Shown piece after piece: positions 9,397 to 18,450 of a stretch of DNA of 64,000 bases (position 1 is its first letter; each line of letters starts with the position of its first letter). The notes below the pieces were generated by a model. It did not search any database. It saw only the letters and a list, made by a program, of their open reading frames with translations, and was not told where the DNA came from. The stretch spans positions 5,635,001-5,699,000 of the forward strand of contig NZ_CP007014.1 of NCBI RefSeq assembly GCF_000452705.1, written 5' to 3'. The position numbers and the translations under genes were made by a program. This DNA is from Pseudomonas syringae CC1557. Its GTDB lineage: Bacteria; Pseudomonadota; Gammaproteobacteria; Pseudomonadales; Pseudomonadaceae.

Positions 9397-9444
9397 ACCC
9401 CGGCAACGCGCCGGGGTAGCTCTGGCTAGAGCATTGCGCTAGCC
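9397..9444 (+). other. Two consecutive intercistronic stem-loops
   Basis: An 8-bp perfect stem ACCCCGGC/GCCGGGGT (9397-9417) is followed by a second stem GGCTAG/CTAGCC (9424-9444). Neither is followed by a T-run, so they look like mRNA-processing or stabilising hairpins, or a weak attenuator, between the first and second DUF2388 genes. Confidence 0.5.
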
Positions 9445-9475
9445 TTGACGCCTGTTTTGCCGGTTTGTGAAAGCC

Positions 9476-9781
9476 ATGCGTTTATTGCACCTTCTGCTTG
9501 TCGCACCCTTTGCCAGCCTGATGCTCCTCGGTCAGGCGCAAGCGTTCGATACGACCACACAAGGCCTGGTCAAGACCGGCTACGTTACCAGTCAGGTCAC
9601 AACAGCACCTTTCGACAACAAGCTGATCATGGCGGCGAGGGACGACGCTGCGGCCTTCATTGCCAGCGACGGACACCTGCGCGGTGCACGACTTGAATCA
9701 GCCTTGCACGCCTTGCGTCAGGCAGATGTGAAACTTCATGCCAGCGACCTTGAACTGGCGCAGGCAATCCTCGTCCAATAG
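9476..9781 (+). CDS. Exported DUF2388 protein, copy 2
   Basis: The ATG at 9476 gives 101 residues with a signal peptide (MRLLHLLLVAPFASLMLLGQAQA); a GTG at 9467 would add three residues and cannot be excluded. The mature protein keeps the DUF2388 core (NKLIMAARDDAAAFIASDGH, then LRGARLESALHALRQ and LELAQAILVQ). It is clearly paralogous to the genes before and after but divergent enough to be an old duplication. The 37-bp gap to the next gene and the same orientation indicate co-transcription with copy 3 and the large DUF4105 protein. No function is known. Confidence 0.84.
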   Translation: MRLLHLLLVAPFASLMLLGQAQAFDTTTQGLVKTGYVTSQVTTAPFDNKLIMAARDDAAAFIASDGHLRGARLESALHALRQADVKLHASDLELAQAILVQ

Positions 9782-9818
9782 CCACTTTCCCCTTTTTGCG
9801 TACTGGAGACGTTACTAA

Positions 9819-10139
9819 ATGCGTACCCCGCTGATTGCTGCTTCCCTCGGCCTGCTGTTGCTGGCCGACTTTGCCCAGGCACAGACTGTTGTGGCCACGA
9901 GCAACATCATCGTTCGCGCGTTCGGCCGTACTATCGACTTCACTTCGGACACTACCACCTCGATTCGTGACTCCAAGGTCGTGATTCAGGCCAAGGACGA
10001 TGCTGCCAGCTACGTCGCCAGCGGTGGCGATATCCACGGTGCCCAGCTCGATGCGGCTTTCGACACACTGCGCACCCGCTTGCCGGAAGCACGCGGTGCC
10101 AGCGATCAGACCCTGGCTGAAGCAATCCTCGCATTGTGA
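9819..10139 (+). CDS. Exported DUF2388 protein, copy 3
   Basis: A 106-residue protein with a signal peptide (MRTPLIAASLGLLLLADFAQA) and the DUF2388 core: DSKVVIQAKDDAASYVASGG, then DIHGAQLDAAFDTLR and QTLAEAILAL. A GGAGA ribosome binding site lies 12 bases before the ATG. Its stop overlaps the GTG start of the following large gene by four bases, which points to translational coupling and to a functional link between the small proteins and the large one. Confidence 0.87.
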   Translation: MRTPLIAASLGLLLLADFAQAQTVVATSNIIVRAFGRTIDFTSDTTTSIRDSKVVIQAKDDAASYVASGGDIHGAQLDAAFDTLRTRLPEARGASDQTLAEAILAL

Positions 10140-12097
10140 GGAAACTTCGCGCCTGGCTGCTTGCTGGCGCGCTGTCGCTGGTGGGGACGCATGCCTTTGC
10201 CAGCCTGACACTGGAACTGCACACTGACGGCCTCGACGCCGCTCAACAACACGCCAGCCAGACGCTGCTCGACGAAGCCATGCGTGCGCTACCGCCGAGT
10301 TTCGTCGAGGCCCTGGACCGAAAGGTTGAAGTAAGTTGGTCCAGTGACATGCCGCAAAATGCCTACGGGCAGGCTGCCGGTCCTTATCAGTTGTATCTCA
10401 ACAGCCACTTGCTCGCCTCCCTGACGGATGGCTCGGCAGCCACCGCAGAGACCGGCCGGCCGCACGGTACCGTGCGCCGGGAACTGCTGGCCACTGTTCT
10501 GCATGAGCTGACCCATGTGTATGACCGCGCCCGTTTGTGGTCGGCCACCGAGCGGGCGACCCTCTTCCGCTGCTCGTCGCGCAACAGCTCGCTGGGCAAA
10601 GTCGGCCTGCCCGACGATTGCCGCGGTCAGACCGAGCGACGCTTTACCCTGAGTGACGACCCGCGCCTGCTGGACCTCGCAGGCTGGCAGCAATACGTCG
10701 GACGTCGTGGCGAACGCGAGGAGCACAACGGCCAGGTCGCGCGCAGCCCGGACATCTACGAAACCACCAGCCCGTTGGAGTTCGTGGCGGTCAACATGGA
10801 GTATTTCCTGCTCGACCCGGCCTACGCCTGCCGTCGCCCTGCGCTGTACGCCTATTACAAGGAGCGTTTCGGCTGGGCACCCGCCGCACGCGCTGAATGC
10901 CCAACGTATTATCCTTACCTGAATGCGGGCAGCGACTTCGGCCGCGAGCCGCTGGGCAAGCTGGACCCCGAGCGGGTCTATGCGGTCGACTACCTGCTGG
11001 CCGAAGCGAATCAAAATTGGGCCAGCCGTTGGGGCCACAGCATGCTGCGTCTGGTCATCTGCAAACCCGGTCGCCCGCGTGGCCCGGATTGCCGTCTCGA
11101 CCTGGATCAGCATCTGGTCCTGTCGTACCGGGCGTTTGTCGGTGATGTCCAGCTCTCCAGCTGGGACGGACTGATGGGCGCTTACCCGTCACGCCTGTTC
11201 GTGCTGCCGCTGGCTCAAGTCATCGACGAATACACCAAGACCGAACTGCGCAGCCTGGCGTCAGTGCCGATCAAGCTGTCGCGCCCGGAAATCGAAGGGC
11301 TGGTTCAGCATGCTGCCGAGATGCACTGGAGCTACGACGGCAACTATTACTTCCTGTCCAACAACTGTGCCGTTGAAAACCTCAAACTGCTGCGCAGCGG
11401 CACCCATAACCCCAAGCTGATCGGTCTGGACAGCATCTTGCCGAACGGCCTGCTTGAGGTCCTGAAAGGCCGAGGTCTGGCGGACACCAGCGTGCTGGAC
11501 GATCCCAAGGAAGCGCTACGCCTGGGCTACCGATTCGACTCTTACCGTGATCGCTATCAGGCCATGTTCGAAGTGCTGAAAAAGCACCTGCCGATCAAGC
11601 AGAACACCGTGGAAGAGTGGATGGCCCTGCCAGCCAGTGAGCGTAGTCAGTGGTTCGGCAAGGCGGACCTGCGCACCAGCGCTGCGATTCTACTGCTCGA
11701 GCAGGCCAGCCTGCGTCGGCAATTGCTGCTGGCCCAGGACGAAGTGAAACAGAGCTATCTTGGCGCGCGGGAGTTGAAAGACGGCAAGGTGTCCAAGGCC
11801 ACCACGACGCTGCAGGAGATCCTCGCCAGCAGCGGGTTCCTCAGTCGTCCCGCTGAACTGCTGGGCAGCGGCGGTTATGGCTTGCCGCAGGCCAATGAGT
11901 GGCAACGGCTTGAGGCAGAAAGCAGCCAGCGTCAGAAGCAGCTCAAGCGTCTGACGGGCGACCTCGACAAAGAGGTTCGCGCCCTGCTGGAGCCAGCTCG
12001 CGCCCGAGAAATTGCTGCGAATGAAGCCAATCTCAAACAGATGGGCGACCATCTCCGCGCACTGCACAAGGCAGCAGGCGGGCTGGAACTGCCTTGA
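10136..12097 (+). CDS. Exported two-domain protein: HExxH metallopeptidase-like region plus DUF4105 (Lnb-like, NlpC/P60-type) domain
   Basis: A 653-residue protein starting at a GTG coupled to the gene upstream; residues 1-22 form a signal peptide. Residues 115-235 contain HELTH (His123, Glu124, His127) and, about 90 residues later, SPLEFVAVNMEYFLLDP with Glu215 and Glu222. This spacing is like that of gluzincin or lethal-factor-type metallopeptidases. Residues 285-450 match the DUF4105 family, with NWASRWGHSML (His301) and FLSNNCAVENLKLL (Cys411), the His/Cys pair of papain/NlpC-P60-like folds. DUF4105 is also the periplasmic domain of Lnb-type lipoprotein N-acyltransferases, but the membrane helices of such enzymes are absent here. 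The C-terminal 200 residues are helical and charged, with likely coiled coil near 585-645. Substrate unknown; a cell-envelope role is inferred. Confidence 0.82.
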   Translation: MRKLRAWLLAGALSLVGTHAFASLTLELHTDGLDAAQQHASQTLLDEAMRALPPSFVEALDRKVEVSWSSDMPQNAYGQAAGPYQLYLNSHLLASLTDGSAATAETGRPHGTVRRELLATVLHELTHVYDRARLWSATERATLFRCSSRNSSLGKVGLPDDCRGQTERRFTLSDDPRLLDLAGWQQYVGRRGEREEHNGQVARSPDIYETTSPLEFVAVNMEYFLLDPAYACRRPALYAYYKERFGWAPAARAECPTYYPYLNAGSDFGREPLGKLDPERVYAVDYLLAEANQNWASRWGHSMLRLVICKPGRPRGPDCRLDLDQHLVLSYRAFVGDVQLSSWDGLMGAYPSRLFVLPLAQVIDEYTKTELRSLASVPIKLSRPEIEGLVQHAAEMHWSYDGNYYFLSNNCAVENLKLLRSGTHNPKLIGLDSILPNGLLEVLKGRGLADTSVLDDPKEALRLGYRFDSYRDRYQAMFEVLKKHLPIKQNTVEEWMALPASERSQWFGKADLRTSAAILLLEQASLRRQLLLAQDEVKQSYLGARELKDGKVSKATTTLQEILASSGFLSRPAELLGSGGYGLPQANEWQRLEAESSQRQKQLKRLTGDLDKEVRALLEPARAREIAANEANLKQMGDHLRALHKAAGGLELP

Positions 12098-12475
12098 TCA
12101 GGCCGTCGTCTTTTTCGGCTTAAGGTATTTGGTGAGACCTTGGAACCAGATCACCAGGGCCGGGCTGCCCTTGATCTGGATGTCCTTGTCCTGAATGCCT
12201 CTCATGAACGCCAACTGCTTGTTTTTGGCTTGAAGCGTGACAAACCCGAACGAAGCATCACGAAACGAAATGGCGAACGCAGGCTCTGCAACCAGACCGC
12301 TTGCACTGCTGATACGCTCGTCCTGAACTACAAAATGGCGCGCAATCTTGCCATCTGCGGTCTGCAACTGAAAGGTCAGGTTCTTGCCCGTCAACTGCTG
12401 CTGAAAAGCAGGATTGTTACGACTGGCGCGGGTCATCAGCAAACCCAGCATCCAAAGAAGAAAACGAAATTTCAT
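12098..12475 (-). CDS. Small SCP2-like protein of unknown function
   Basis: A 125-residue protein with an N-terminal hydrophobic segment (MKFRFLLWMLGLLMTRASRN) followed by an alternating beta/alpha domain. Features such as LTFQLQTADGKIARHFVVQD, AFAISFRDASFGFVTL and IQIKGSPALVIWFQGL fit a sterol-carrier-protein-2-like fold, which binds lipids or hydrophobic ligands. That fold call is by eye. It converges with the DUF4105 gene with no intervening base: the two stop codons abut at 12097/12098 in TGATCA. No partner gene is adjacent. Confidence 0.7.
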   Translation of the reverse strand: MKFRFLLWMLGLLMTRASRNNPAFQQQLTGKNLTFQLQTADGKIARHFVVQDERISSASGLVAEPAFAISFRDASFGFVTLQAKNKQLAFMRGIQDKDIQIKGSPALVIWFQGLTKYLKPKKTTA

Positions 12476-12600
12476 ACGCAGCCTCGAAGCGATCTCGATC
12501 CGCCAATGGGATCGGGGTGGCAGTGTAACGGGTTACCCATTTAAATCCTGTAGGAAAACTCCTATTTCGAAGGAGATCGACACCATATACCCCAGAAACC

Positions 12601-12629
12601 AAAACGGGCACTCGTCTATGGAGTGCCCG
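12601..12629 (-). terminator. Rho-independent terminator of the HU gene
   Basis: A perfect 9-bp stem CGGGCACTC/GAGTGCCCG with a 7-base loop; on the minus strand it is followed by TTTT. It lies about 40 bases past the stop of the HU gene. Confidence 0.85.
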
Positions 12630-12669
12630 TGCCTGGTTGCTCGCCTCCCGCCGAGGCGCGCAACGGGTA

Positions 12670-12945
12670 TCAAGGGTTGACGCTGTCTTTCAGAGCTTTC
12701 CCCGGCTTGAAGGCAACCGTGTTGCTTGCCTTGATTTTTACCGGCTCACCGGTCTGTGGGTTTTTGCCAGTCCGTGCGCCGCGATGGCGTTGCAGAAAAG
12801 TCCCGAAACCTACCAGCGTGACACTGTCCTTGCGGCTCAGTGCGTCAGTAATGTGTTCAAGGATGGCATTGAGGACGCGAGCGGATTTTTCCTGGGTGAG
12901 ATCCGCCTTTTCAGCAATGGCGGCAACAACTTCTGGTTTACGCAT
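12670..12945 (-). CDS. HU family nucleoid DNA-binding protein
   Basis: A 91-residue HU/IHF-fold protein: helical body MRKPEVVAAIAEKADLTQEK, then the beta-arm signature GFGTFLQRHRGARTGKNPQT and TVAFKPGKALKDSVNP at the C-terminus. HU homodimers or heterodimers bend and compact DNA. The Pro at the tip of the arm, which intercalates DNA, is in the KNPQTGEPVKI segment. An AGAGG ribosome binding site precedes the ATG and a strong terminator follows. It is one of several HU paralogs expected in Pseudomonas; which paralog name applies is not certain. Confidence 0.93.
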   Translation of the reverse strand: MRKPEVVAAIAEKADLTQEKSARVLNAILEHITDALSRKDSVTLVGFGTFLQRHRGARTGKNPQTGEPVKIKASNTVAFKPGKALKDSVNP

Positions 12946-13133
12946 ATGAAGCCTCTTTTACGGTTTTTGTTTTTATGTCCCGCGCCGCTTGTGACAAACG
13001 GCAACAAGGCGCCGCGACGGCTCTACGTTGCGGCAGACGAGTTCGAGGATGGCATGCCGAAGCTACCCGCGCCAGTCCGTGAACAGGCTTTATTGGCAGC
13101 AATATGACAACTATCCGACAAAATGCTGCGAAA

Positions 13134-14282
13134 TCAGGTCAATAACGCAGGTAACACCTTATTCAGCGCGAGTTTCTCCATGACGGCAGATCCTGTCAGC
13201 GCATAGCCCAGCAGATTGCCTTCAGCGTCGTGACACAGCGCCTTGATGTCGGCCCCCTGCCCCTCAACGCTCCAGCGCCCATCTGCTCCACGCGGCGGTG
13301 GCGAAACCACCAGCGGGCACGCCGGTGTTTTCACCGTGATCGGCATGGGACCGTATTTCACCGCTGTCGGTGTTCCCGCCAGGGTCTGGGCCAGAGCACG
13401 TGCACAACTCATCAGCGGCATGACGTACAACAGGTTCAGGCCGTCGACCTCGGCACAGTCGCCCAAGGCATGGATGTTGGCGTGCGAGGTTTGCAACTGA
13501 CGGTCGACGAGAATGCCGCGGCCGGTCTGCAAGCCCGCTGCGGCAGCCAGCTCGATCCTGGGCCGCAGACCTATGGCTGATACCACCAGGTCGCACGCAA
13601 TGATCTGCCCGTCGGACAGCTGCGCCTGCAGACCTTCATCGCTACGCTGCAACCGGGTCAGCACGGGGCCCAGATGGAAACGTGCACCTATGTTTTCGAG
13701 CCCGGCCCTTACCGCAACCGCAGCGGCCTCCGGCAACAGGGTAGGCATGACCTGCTCGCACGGCGCGACCAGATCCACTTCGTAACCGCCCAGAATCAGG
13801 TCGTTGGCAAACTCGCAGCCGATCAGCCCGGCCCCCAGAATCAGAACCCGTCGTTTGCCGGCCGCAGCGGCCCGGAAACGCGCGTAGTCCTGAAGGTCGT
13901 TGATCGGGAAGACCGCATCGCTGGCGTCACCCTCGACGGGCACACGGATGGTCTCGGCGCCCCAGGCCAGCACCAGGTCGCGATAGTGGACAGCTTCTTC
14001 GCCAATCCACAGACGCTTGTGGCCAGGGTCTATGCCACTGATCCGCGTATGGGTGCGTACCTCTGCCTTGAGCTGGTCAGCCATTGCACCTGGCTCGGCC
14101 ATGCTCAGGGCATCGGCTTCCTTGTTCTTGCCAAAGCCGGTCGACAACATCGGCTTGGAATAAGAGCGGCCATCGTCGGCCGTGATCAGTAGCAGCGGGG
14201 TCTCGCTGTCCAGCTTGCGAAACTCCCGAGCGAGGTTATAGCCCGCCAGGCCAGTACCGATGATGACGACAGGTGCACTCAT
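13134..14282 (-). CDS. rubB: Rubredoxin-NAD(+) reductase, FAD-dependent
   Basis: The start is the ATG at 14282 ([20 protein letters not shown]), preceded by GGAAA. The frame stays open further upstream only because it overlaps the rubredoxin gene. The 382-residue product has the FAD Rossmann motif at residues 4-12 (VIIGTGLAG), the NAD-binding motif [18 protein letters not shown] near 145-160, and the late FAD motif [11 protein letters not shown] near 280-290. It carries electrons from NADH to rubredoxin. It lies 35 bases downstream of the rubredoxin gene, so the pair is an operon. Such pairs serve alkane hydroxylases or detoxify oxygen; no hydroxylase is present here. Confidence 0.92.
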   Translation of the reverse strand: MSAPVVIIGTGLAGYNLAREFRKLDSETPLLLITADDGRSYSKPMLSTGFGKNKEADALSMAEPGAMADQLKAEVRTHTRISGIDPGHKRLWIGEEAVHYRDLVLAWGAETIRVPVEGDASDAVFPINDLQDYARFRAAAAGKRRVLILGAGLIGCEFANDLILGGYEVDLVAPCEQVMPTLLPEAAAVAVRAGLENIGARFHLGPVLTRLQRSDEGLQAQLSDGQIIACDLVVSAIGLRPRIELAAAAGLQTGRGILVDRQLQTSHANIHALGDCAEVDGLNLLYVMPLMSCARALAQTLAGTPTAVKYGPMPITVKTPACPLVVSPPPRGADGRWSVEGQGADIKALCHDAEGNLLGYALTGSAVMEKLALNKVLPALLT

Positions 14283-14317
14283 GGTTATTTCCAGCTCGTG
14301 GTTGTTGACCTGAGGAA

Positions 14318-14485
14318 TCAGGCAATTTCGATCATTTCGAAGTCCATCTTGCCGACGCCGCAGTCCGGGCACAGCCAGTCTTCAGGGACGTCCTGCCAGA
14401 GCGTACCGGCGGCGATTCCGTCATCCGGCCAGCCGTCGGCTTCGTTGTAGATAAGGCCGCAGACGATGCATTGCCACTTCTTCAT
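14318..14485 (-). CDS. rubA: Rubredoxin
   Basis: A 55-residue protein, [20 protein letters not shown] at the N-terminus, with the four iron ligands Cys6, Cys9, Cys39 and Cys42 in CIVCG and CPDCG motifs. The conserved [20 protein letters not shown] core is present. Length is normal for a one-iron rubredoxin. The start codon is well supported by homology of the first residues. It donates electrons received from the adjacent reductase to an unidentified acceptor. Confidence 0.95.
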   Translation of the reverse strand: MKKWQCIVCGLIYNEADGWPDDGIAAGTLWQDVPEDWLCPDCGVGKMDFEMIEIA

Positions 14486-14671
14486 GTTCGGTTCTCTCGA
14501 TGGTCAGGCTAAATAGAGTTCAGCGGTCGATTGCCGCCTGAAGGGGCGTTGTACTGATCGACAGGCCCGGATGCAAGTCTGATTCTATAATCAGAAGCGC
14601 TACCGACCGTCGGTCAGCGCCTGCAATCATGCTAAGCTCGCGGCCTCGTTGCCTGTCGAAATTGACTTATC

Positions 14672-15244
14672 GTGATCCAGCATCCCCCTGTATTCATTAG
14701 CCCGGTCTGGCTGCAACGCGAGCAAATGAGCGACTCGCCCGAGCCTGTTATTCTCGACTGGCTGTTCAATCAGGACTCGCTTACCCGCAGGCTGGACCGT
14801 CTGTCTGACGGCGGTTTCAGCGTGTTCCCGCTGTTCGAAGGCTGGCAACCCCTGCGCAGCGACGAATGCAGGGCGCTCGACCTGCCCCCGAACAGCGAAG
14901 GCTGGGTCCGCGAGGTGCATCTACGTGGCAACGGCTGCAACTGGGTATTCGCGCGCAGTGTCGCAGCCCGTAGCGCCTTGCAGGACGGCGGCTTGAATAT
15001 GGACCGGTTGGGCGCCCGCTCGCTGGGCGAATTGCTGTTCAGCGACCCTGCGTTTGCGCGAGGCACGCTTGAGGTGTGTCGTTACCCCGCAGACGGGTTA
15101 CCTGCTGCTGAAGCGGCTTCACAATGGCCCACAACGCTTTGGGCACGCCGCTCGCGATTCAGTCGTGGCACGCTGAGCGTGCTGGTCGCCGAAGTCTTTC
15201 TACCCGCTCTGTGCGACATGCTGCACAACAAGGACCGTGCCTGA
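14672..15244 (+). CDS. ubiC: Chorismate pyruvate-lyase
   Basis: A 190-residue protein whose central pattern ([76 protein letters not shown]) lines up with UbiC. The enzyme splits chorismate into 4-hydroxybenzoate and pyruvate, the first committed step of ubiquinone synthesis. Arg in VREVHL, Gly in SLGELL and the C-terminal VAEVFLP glutamate are product-site positions in the family. The start is taken as GTG 14672; an internal ATG at 14727 would remove the first 18 residues. It overlaps ubiA by one base (TGATG). Confidence 0.92.
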   Translation: MIQHPPVFISPVWLQREQMSDSPEPVILDWLFNQDSLTRRLDRLSDGGFSVFPLFEGWQPLRSDECRALDLPPNSEGWVREVHLRGNGCNWVFARSVAARSALQDGGLNMDRLGARSLGELLFSDPAFARGTLEVCRYPADGLPAAEAASQWPTTLWARRSRFSRGTLSVLVAEVFLPALCDMLHNKDRA

Positions 15245-16134
15245 TGTACCTGTCATTGCTCAAATCACTCAATCGCCTGAGCCCGCGCGCCTGGGACTTC
15301 ATTCAGCTCATGCGCATCGACAAGCCCATCGGCATTTATCTGCTGTTGTGGCCAACCCTGTGGGCGGTGTGGATTGCCGGCAAAGGCGCGCCGTCGCTGA
15401 AAACCGTGTTCATTTTCGTAGTCGGCGTGTTTCTGATGCGTGCAGCGGGCTGCGTTATCAATGACTTCGCCGACCGCAAGGTAGACGGCCACGTCAAACG
15501 TACCGAGCAACGCCCGCTGGTCAGCGGCAAAATCAGTTCACGTGAAGCACTGGCGTTGTTCGCGGTGCTGGTCGGTCTGAGTTTTGTGCTGGTGCTGTTC
15601 ACCAACCCGAGCACCCTCTGGCTGTCGTTCGGCGGCCTGGCGCTGGCCGCCAGTTACCCGTTCATGAAGCGCTACACCTATTACCCGCAAGTGGTGCTGG
15701 GCGCAGCGTTCTCGTGGGGTATGCCCATGGCGTTCACCGCCGAAACCGGCGAACTGCCTGCCGCCGCCTGGCTGCTGTACATCGCCAATCTGCTCTGGAC
15801 AGTGGGTTATGACACTTACTACGCCATGGTGGATCGTGACGATGATCTGAGAATCGGCGTGAAATCCACGGCCGTACTGTTCGGTGATGCTGACCGCGTG
15901 ATCATCCTGACCCTGCAAGGTCTGGCGCTGGGCTGTCTGATGCTGGCCGGCGCACGTTTCGAACTGGGTATGTGCTTCTATTTGGGGTTGCTGGCAGCAG
16001 CCGGATGCTTCGCCTGGGAGTTCTGGAGTACACGCCAGCGTGGACGGGATGCGTGCTTCAAGGCCTTTCTGCACAACCATTGGGCCGGGCTGGCGATATT
16101 CCTCGGTATCGTGGCCGATTACGCACTGCGTTGA
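15244..16134 (+). CDS. ubiA: 4-hydroxybenzoate polyprenyltransferase
   Basis: The ATG at 15244, inside the stop of ubiC (TGATG), gives 296 residues; earlier in-frame starts lie within ubiC. It is a membrane prenyltransferase with about nine helices. The two aspartate-rich motifs that bind polyprenyl diphosphate through magnesium are visible: NDFADRKVD near residues 75-83 and [12 protein letters not shown] near 190-201. It attaches the prenyl tail to 4-hydroxybenzoate made by UbiC, so the two genes encode consecutive steps. Confidence 0.95.
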   Translation: MYLSLLKSLNRLSPRAWDFIQLMRIDKPIGIYLLLWPTLWAVWIAGKGAPSLKTVFIFVVGVFLMRAAGCVINDFADRKVDGHVKRTEQRPLVSGKISSREALALFAVLVGLSFVLVLFTNPSTLWLSFGGLALAASYPFMKRYTYYPQVVLGAAFSWGMPMAFTAETGELPAAAWLLYIANLLWTVGYDTYYAMVDRDDDLRIGVKSTAVLFGDADRVIILTLQGLALGCLMLAGARFELGMCFYLGLLAAAGCFAWEFWSTRQRGRDACFKAFLHNHWAGLAIFLGIVADYALR

Positions 16135-16207
16135 CCGCAGCCGCCGCACCTAAATAAAAGCTCATCCAGGCCCTCGCAGATCGCCAGCGTGCTAGCCTCC
16201 TGTAGAC

Positions 16208-16225
16208 CTGTCACACGACTGCAAT
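16208..16225 (+). promoter_or_regulatory. Pho box upstream of phoB
   Basis: CTGTCAC-ACGA-CTGCAAT fits the PhoB site of two 7-bp direct repeats (consensus CTGTCAT) spaced by four bases. It starts 70 bp before the phoB start codon, so autoregulation of phoBR by phosphate limitation is expected. Confidence 0.8.
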
Positions 16226-16277
16226 AATTCCGTTATCTAATGCGCCCCAAGACAGTTAAATGACAAGAGGTTCAAGC

Positions 16278-16967
16278 ATGGCTGGCAGGAGCATTCTGAT
16301 CGTTGACGACGAAGCGCCTATTCGCGAAATGATCGCCGTTGCGTTGGAAATGGCCGGCTATGACTGTATTGAAGCCGAAAACTCTCAGCAGGCTCACGCG
16401 ATCATCGTCGACCGCAAGCCGGACCTGATCCTGCTCGACTGGATGCTGCCCGGCACGTCCGGCATAGAGCTGGCGCGCCGTCTCAAGCGTGATGAGCTGA
16501 CCGGCGACATCCCGATCATCATGCTCACGGCCAAGGGCGAAGAGGACAACAAGATCCAGGGCCTGGAAGTAGGCGCTGACGACTACATCACCAAGCCGTT
16601 CTCACCGCGTGAACTGGTCGCCCGCCTCAAGGCTGTGCTGCGCCGTGCCGGGCCGACGGATGGCGAAGCGCCTATCGAAGTCGGCGGCCTGCTGCTTGAT
16701 CCGATCAGCCACCGTGTGACCATCGACGGCAAACCGGCTGAAATGGGCCCGACCGAATACCGCCTGCTGCAATTCTTCATGACCCACCAGGAACGCGCCT
16801 ATACCCGCGGCCAGTTGCTTGATCAGGTCTGGGGCGGCAACGTCTATGTCGAGGAACGCACTGTCGATGTCCATATCCGTCGCCTGCGCAAGGCCTTGGG
16901 TGACGCTTACGAAAATCTGGTACAAACCGTGCGCGGCACCGGCTATCGCTTTTCCACCAAGAGCTGA
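16278..16967 (+). CDS. phoB: Phosphate regulon response regulator PhoB
   Basis: An OmpR-family regulator of 229 residues. The receiver domain has the acidic pair Asp10/Asp11, phosphoacceptor Asp54 ([10 protein letters not shown]) and Lys in [13 protein letters not shown]. The C-terminal winged helix (about 130-229) includes [20 protein letters not shown] and [12 protein letters not shown]. Phosphorylated PhoB activates the Pho regulon. The ATG at 16278 has a CAAGAGG site seven bases upstream; an in-frame ATG at 16260 lies before that site. It is followed 60 bases on by phoR. Confidence 0.96.
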   Translation: MAGRSILIVDDEAPIREMIAVALEMAGYDCIEAENSQQAHAIIVDRKPDLILLDWMLPGTSGIELARRLKRDELTGDIPIIMLTAKGEEDNKIQGLEVGADDYITKPFSPRELVARLKAVLRRAGPTDGEAPIEVGGLLLDPISHRVTIDGKPAEMGPTEYRLLQFFMTHQERAYTRGQLLDQVWGGNVYVEERTVDVHIRRLRKALGDAYENLVQTVRGTGYRFSTKS

Positions 16968-17027
16968 TAACCGACTCTCCGGCGCAGGGCAGCAATCAGT
17001 GCGGAGCAGATAAGGATTTACCCCTAA

Positions 17028-18350
17028 TTGAATCAAAATTGGCACGGCACCCTGATACGCCACATGTTGCTACTGATCACTGGCTGCCTGCTGGTCGGAC
17101 TTGTCAGTGGGCAATATGGCTGGAGCCTGGCCGCCGGGCTGGGTCTTTATCTGGCCTGGACACTCAAGCAACTGTTGCGTCTGCATGAATGGCTGAGCAG
17201 CCACAAGGCCGACGAACCGCCGCCGGACGGCTATGGCCTGTGGGGCGAAGTCTTCGACAGCATCTACCACCTTCAACGTCGTGACCAACGTGTTCGCGGT
17301 CGCCTGCAAGCAGTCATCGACCGGGTTCAGGAATCCACTGCGGCCCTGCGCGATGCAGTCATCATGCTCGACAGCGACGGCAACCTGGAATGGTGGAACC
17401 GTGCTGCCGAAACCTTGCTGGGCCTCAAGACCCCACAGGACAGCGGCCAGCCCGTCACCAATCTGGTGCGCCATCCACGCTTCAAGGAATACTTTGCGAA
17501 GGGCGATTACAGCGAGCCGCTGGAAATTCCCTCGCCGACCAACGATCGTCTGCGCATTCAACTGTTGATCACCCGCTACGGCAACAACGAACACCTGATG
17601 CTGGTGCGCGACGTGACGCGGATCCATCAGTTGGAGCAAATGCGCAAGGACTTCGTCGCCAATGTCTCCCACGAGTTGCGCACGCCGCTGACGGTGATCT
17701 TCGGCTATCTGGAAACACTCCTCGACAACGTGGAGGAAGTGAATCCCCGCTGGGTGCGTGCGTTGCAGCAGATGCATCAACAAGGCGGGCGCATGCAGAC
17801 GCTGCTCAACGACCTGCTGTTACTGGCCAAACTCGAAGCCACGGACTATCCGTCGGACAATAATCCGGTTGAGGCCACCACCCTGCTCAAGACCATCACC
17901 GCCGACGCCAACGCCCTGTCGGGCAGCAAGAATCAACAGATTCACATCAGTCTTGAGAGCAACATGCGCCTCAAGGGCAGTGAAAGCGAGTTGCGCAGCG
18001 CGTTTTCCAACCTGATCTTCAATGCGGTCAAATACACGCCGGCCGAAGGCGTCATCCGTATTCGCTGGTGGGCCGACGAGCGCGGCGCGCACCTGAGCGT
18101 TCAGGACACCGGGATCGGCATCGAGATCAAGCATCTGCCACGCCTGACCGAACGCTTCTACCGGGTCGACACCAGCCGTGCATCGAATACCGGCGGCACA
18201 GGGCTCGGTCTGGCAATCGTCAAACACGTGTTGCTGCGCCATCACGGCAACCTGGAGATCAACAGTGTGCCGGGCAAAGGCAGCGTATTTACATGCCACT
18301 TCGCCAGCAGCCAGTTGTCCAAACCAGAGAGCGAAGATTCAGACTACTAG
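17028..18350 (+). CDS. phoR: Phosphate regulon sensor histidine kinase PhoR
   Basis: A 440-residue kinase. Two membrane helices lie near the N-terminus (about residues 10-45), followed by a PAS domain (DAVIMLDSDGNLEWWNRAAE, about 105-200). The H box VSHELRTPL has the phosphorylated His215, and the ATPase N, G1 and G2 boxes follow (NLIFNAVKYTP, VQDTGIGIEIKHL, GTGLGLAIVKHV). The start is the TTG at 17028, with a TAAGGA site 12 bases upstream; an ATG at 17064 is in frame but would clip the first helix. PhoR phosphorylates PhoB when phosphate is scarce and is held off by the Pst/PhoU complex encoded further downstream. Confidence 0.95.
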   Translation: MNQNWHGTLIRHMLLLITGCLLVGLVSGQYGWSLAAGLGLYLAWTLKQLLRLHEWLSSHKADEPPPDGYGLWGEVFDSIYHLQRRDQRVRGRLQAVIDRVQESTAALRDAVIMLDSDGNLEWWNRAAETLLGLKTPQDSGQPVTNLVRHPRFKEYFAKGDYSEPLEIPSPTNDRLRIQLLITRYGNNEHLMLVRDVTRIHQLEQMRKDFVANVSHELRTPLTVIFGYLETLLDNVEEVNPRWVRALQQMHQQGGRMQTLLNDLLLLAKLEATDYPSDNNPVEATTLLKTITADANALSGSKNQQIHISLESNMRLKGSESELRSAFSNLIFNAVKYTPAEGVIRIRWWADERGAHLSVQDTGIGIEIKHLPRLTERFYRVDTSRASNTGGTGLGLAIVKHVLLRHHGNLEINSVPGKGSVFTCHFASSQLSKPESEDSDY

Positions 18351-18450
18351 GCAATCGCGCTTTCAGCCGTTACATTGCCGGGTTCATGGCGTCTTTCTGG
18401 CGCGGCATTAGCCCCCTTTCCTGTTAATACGGACCCTGCAAAACCCCATC

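Noticed and set aside
14283..14372. N-terminal extension of the rubredoxin reductase frame
   Set aside because: The extension overlaps the rubredoxin gene and lacks a ribosome binding site; the FAD motif requires a start at 14282.
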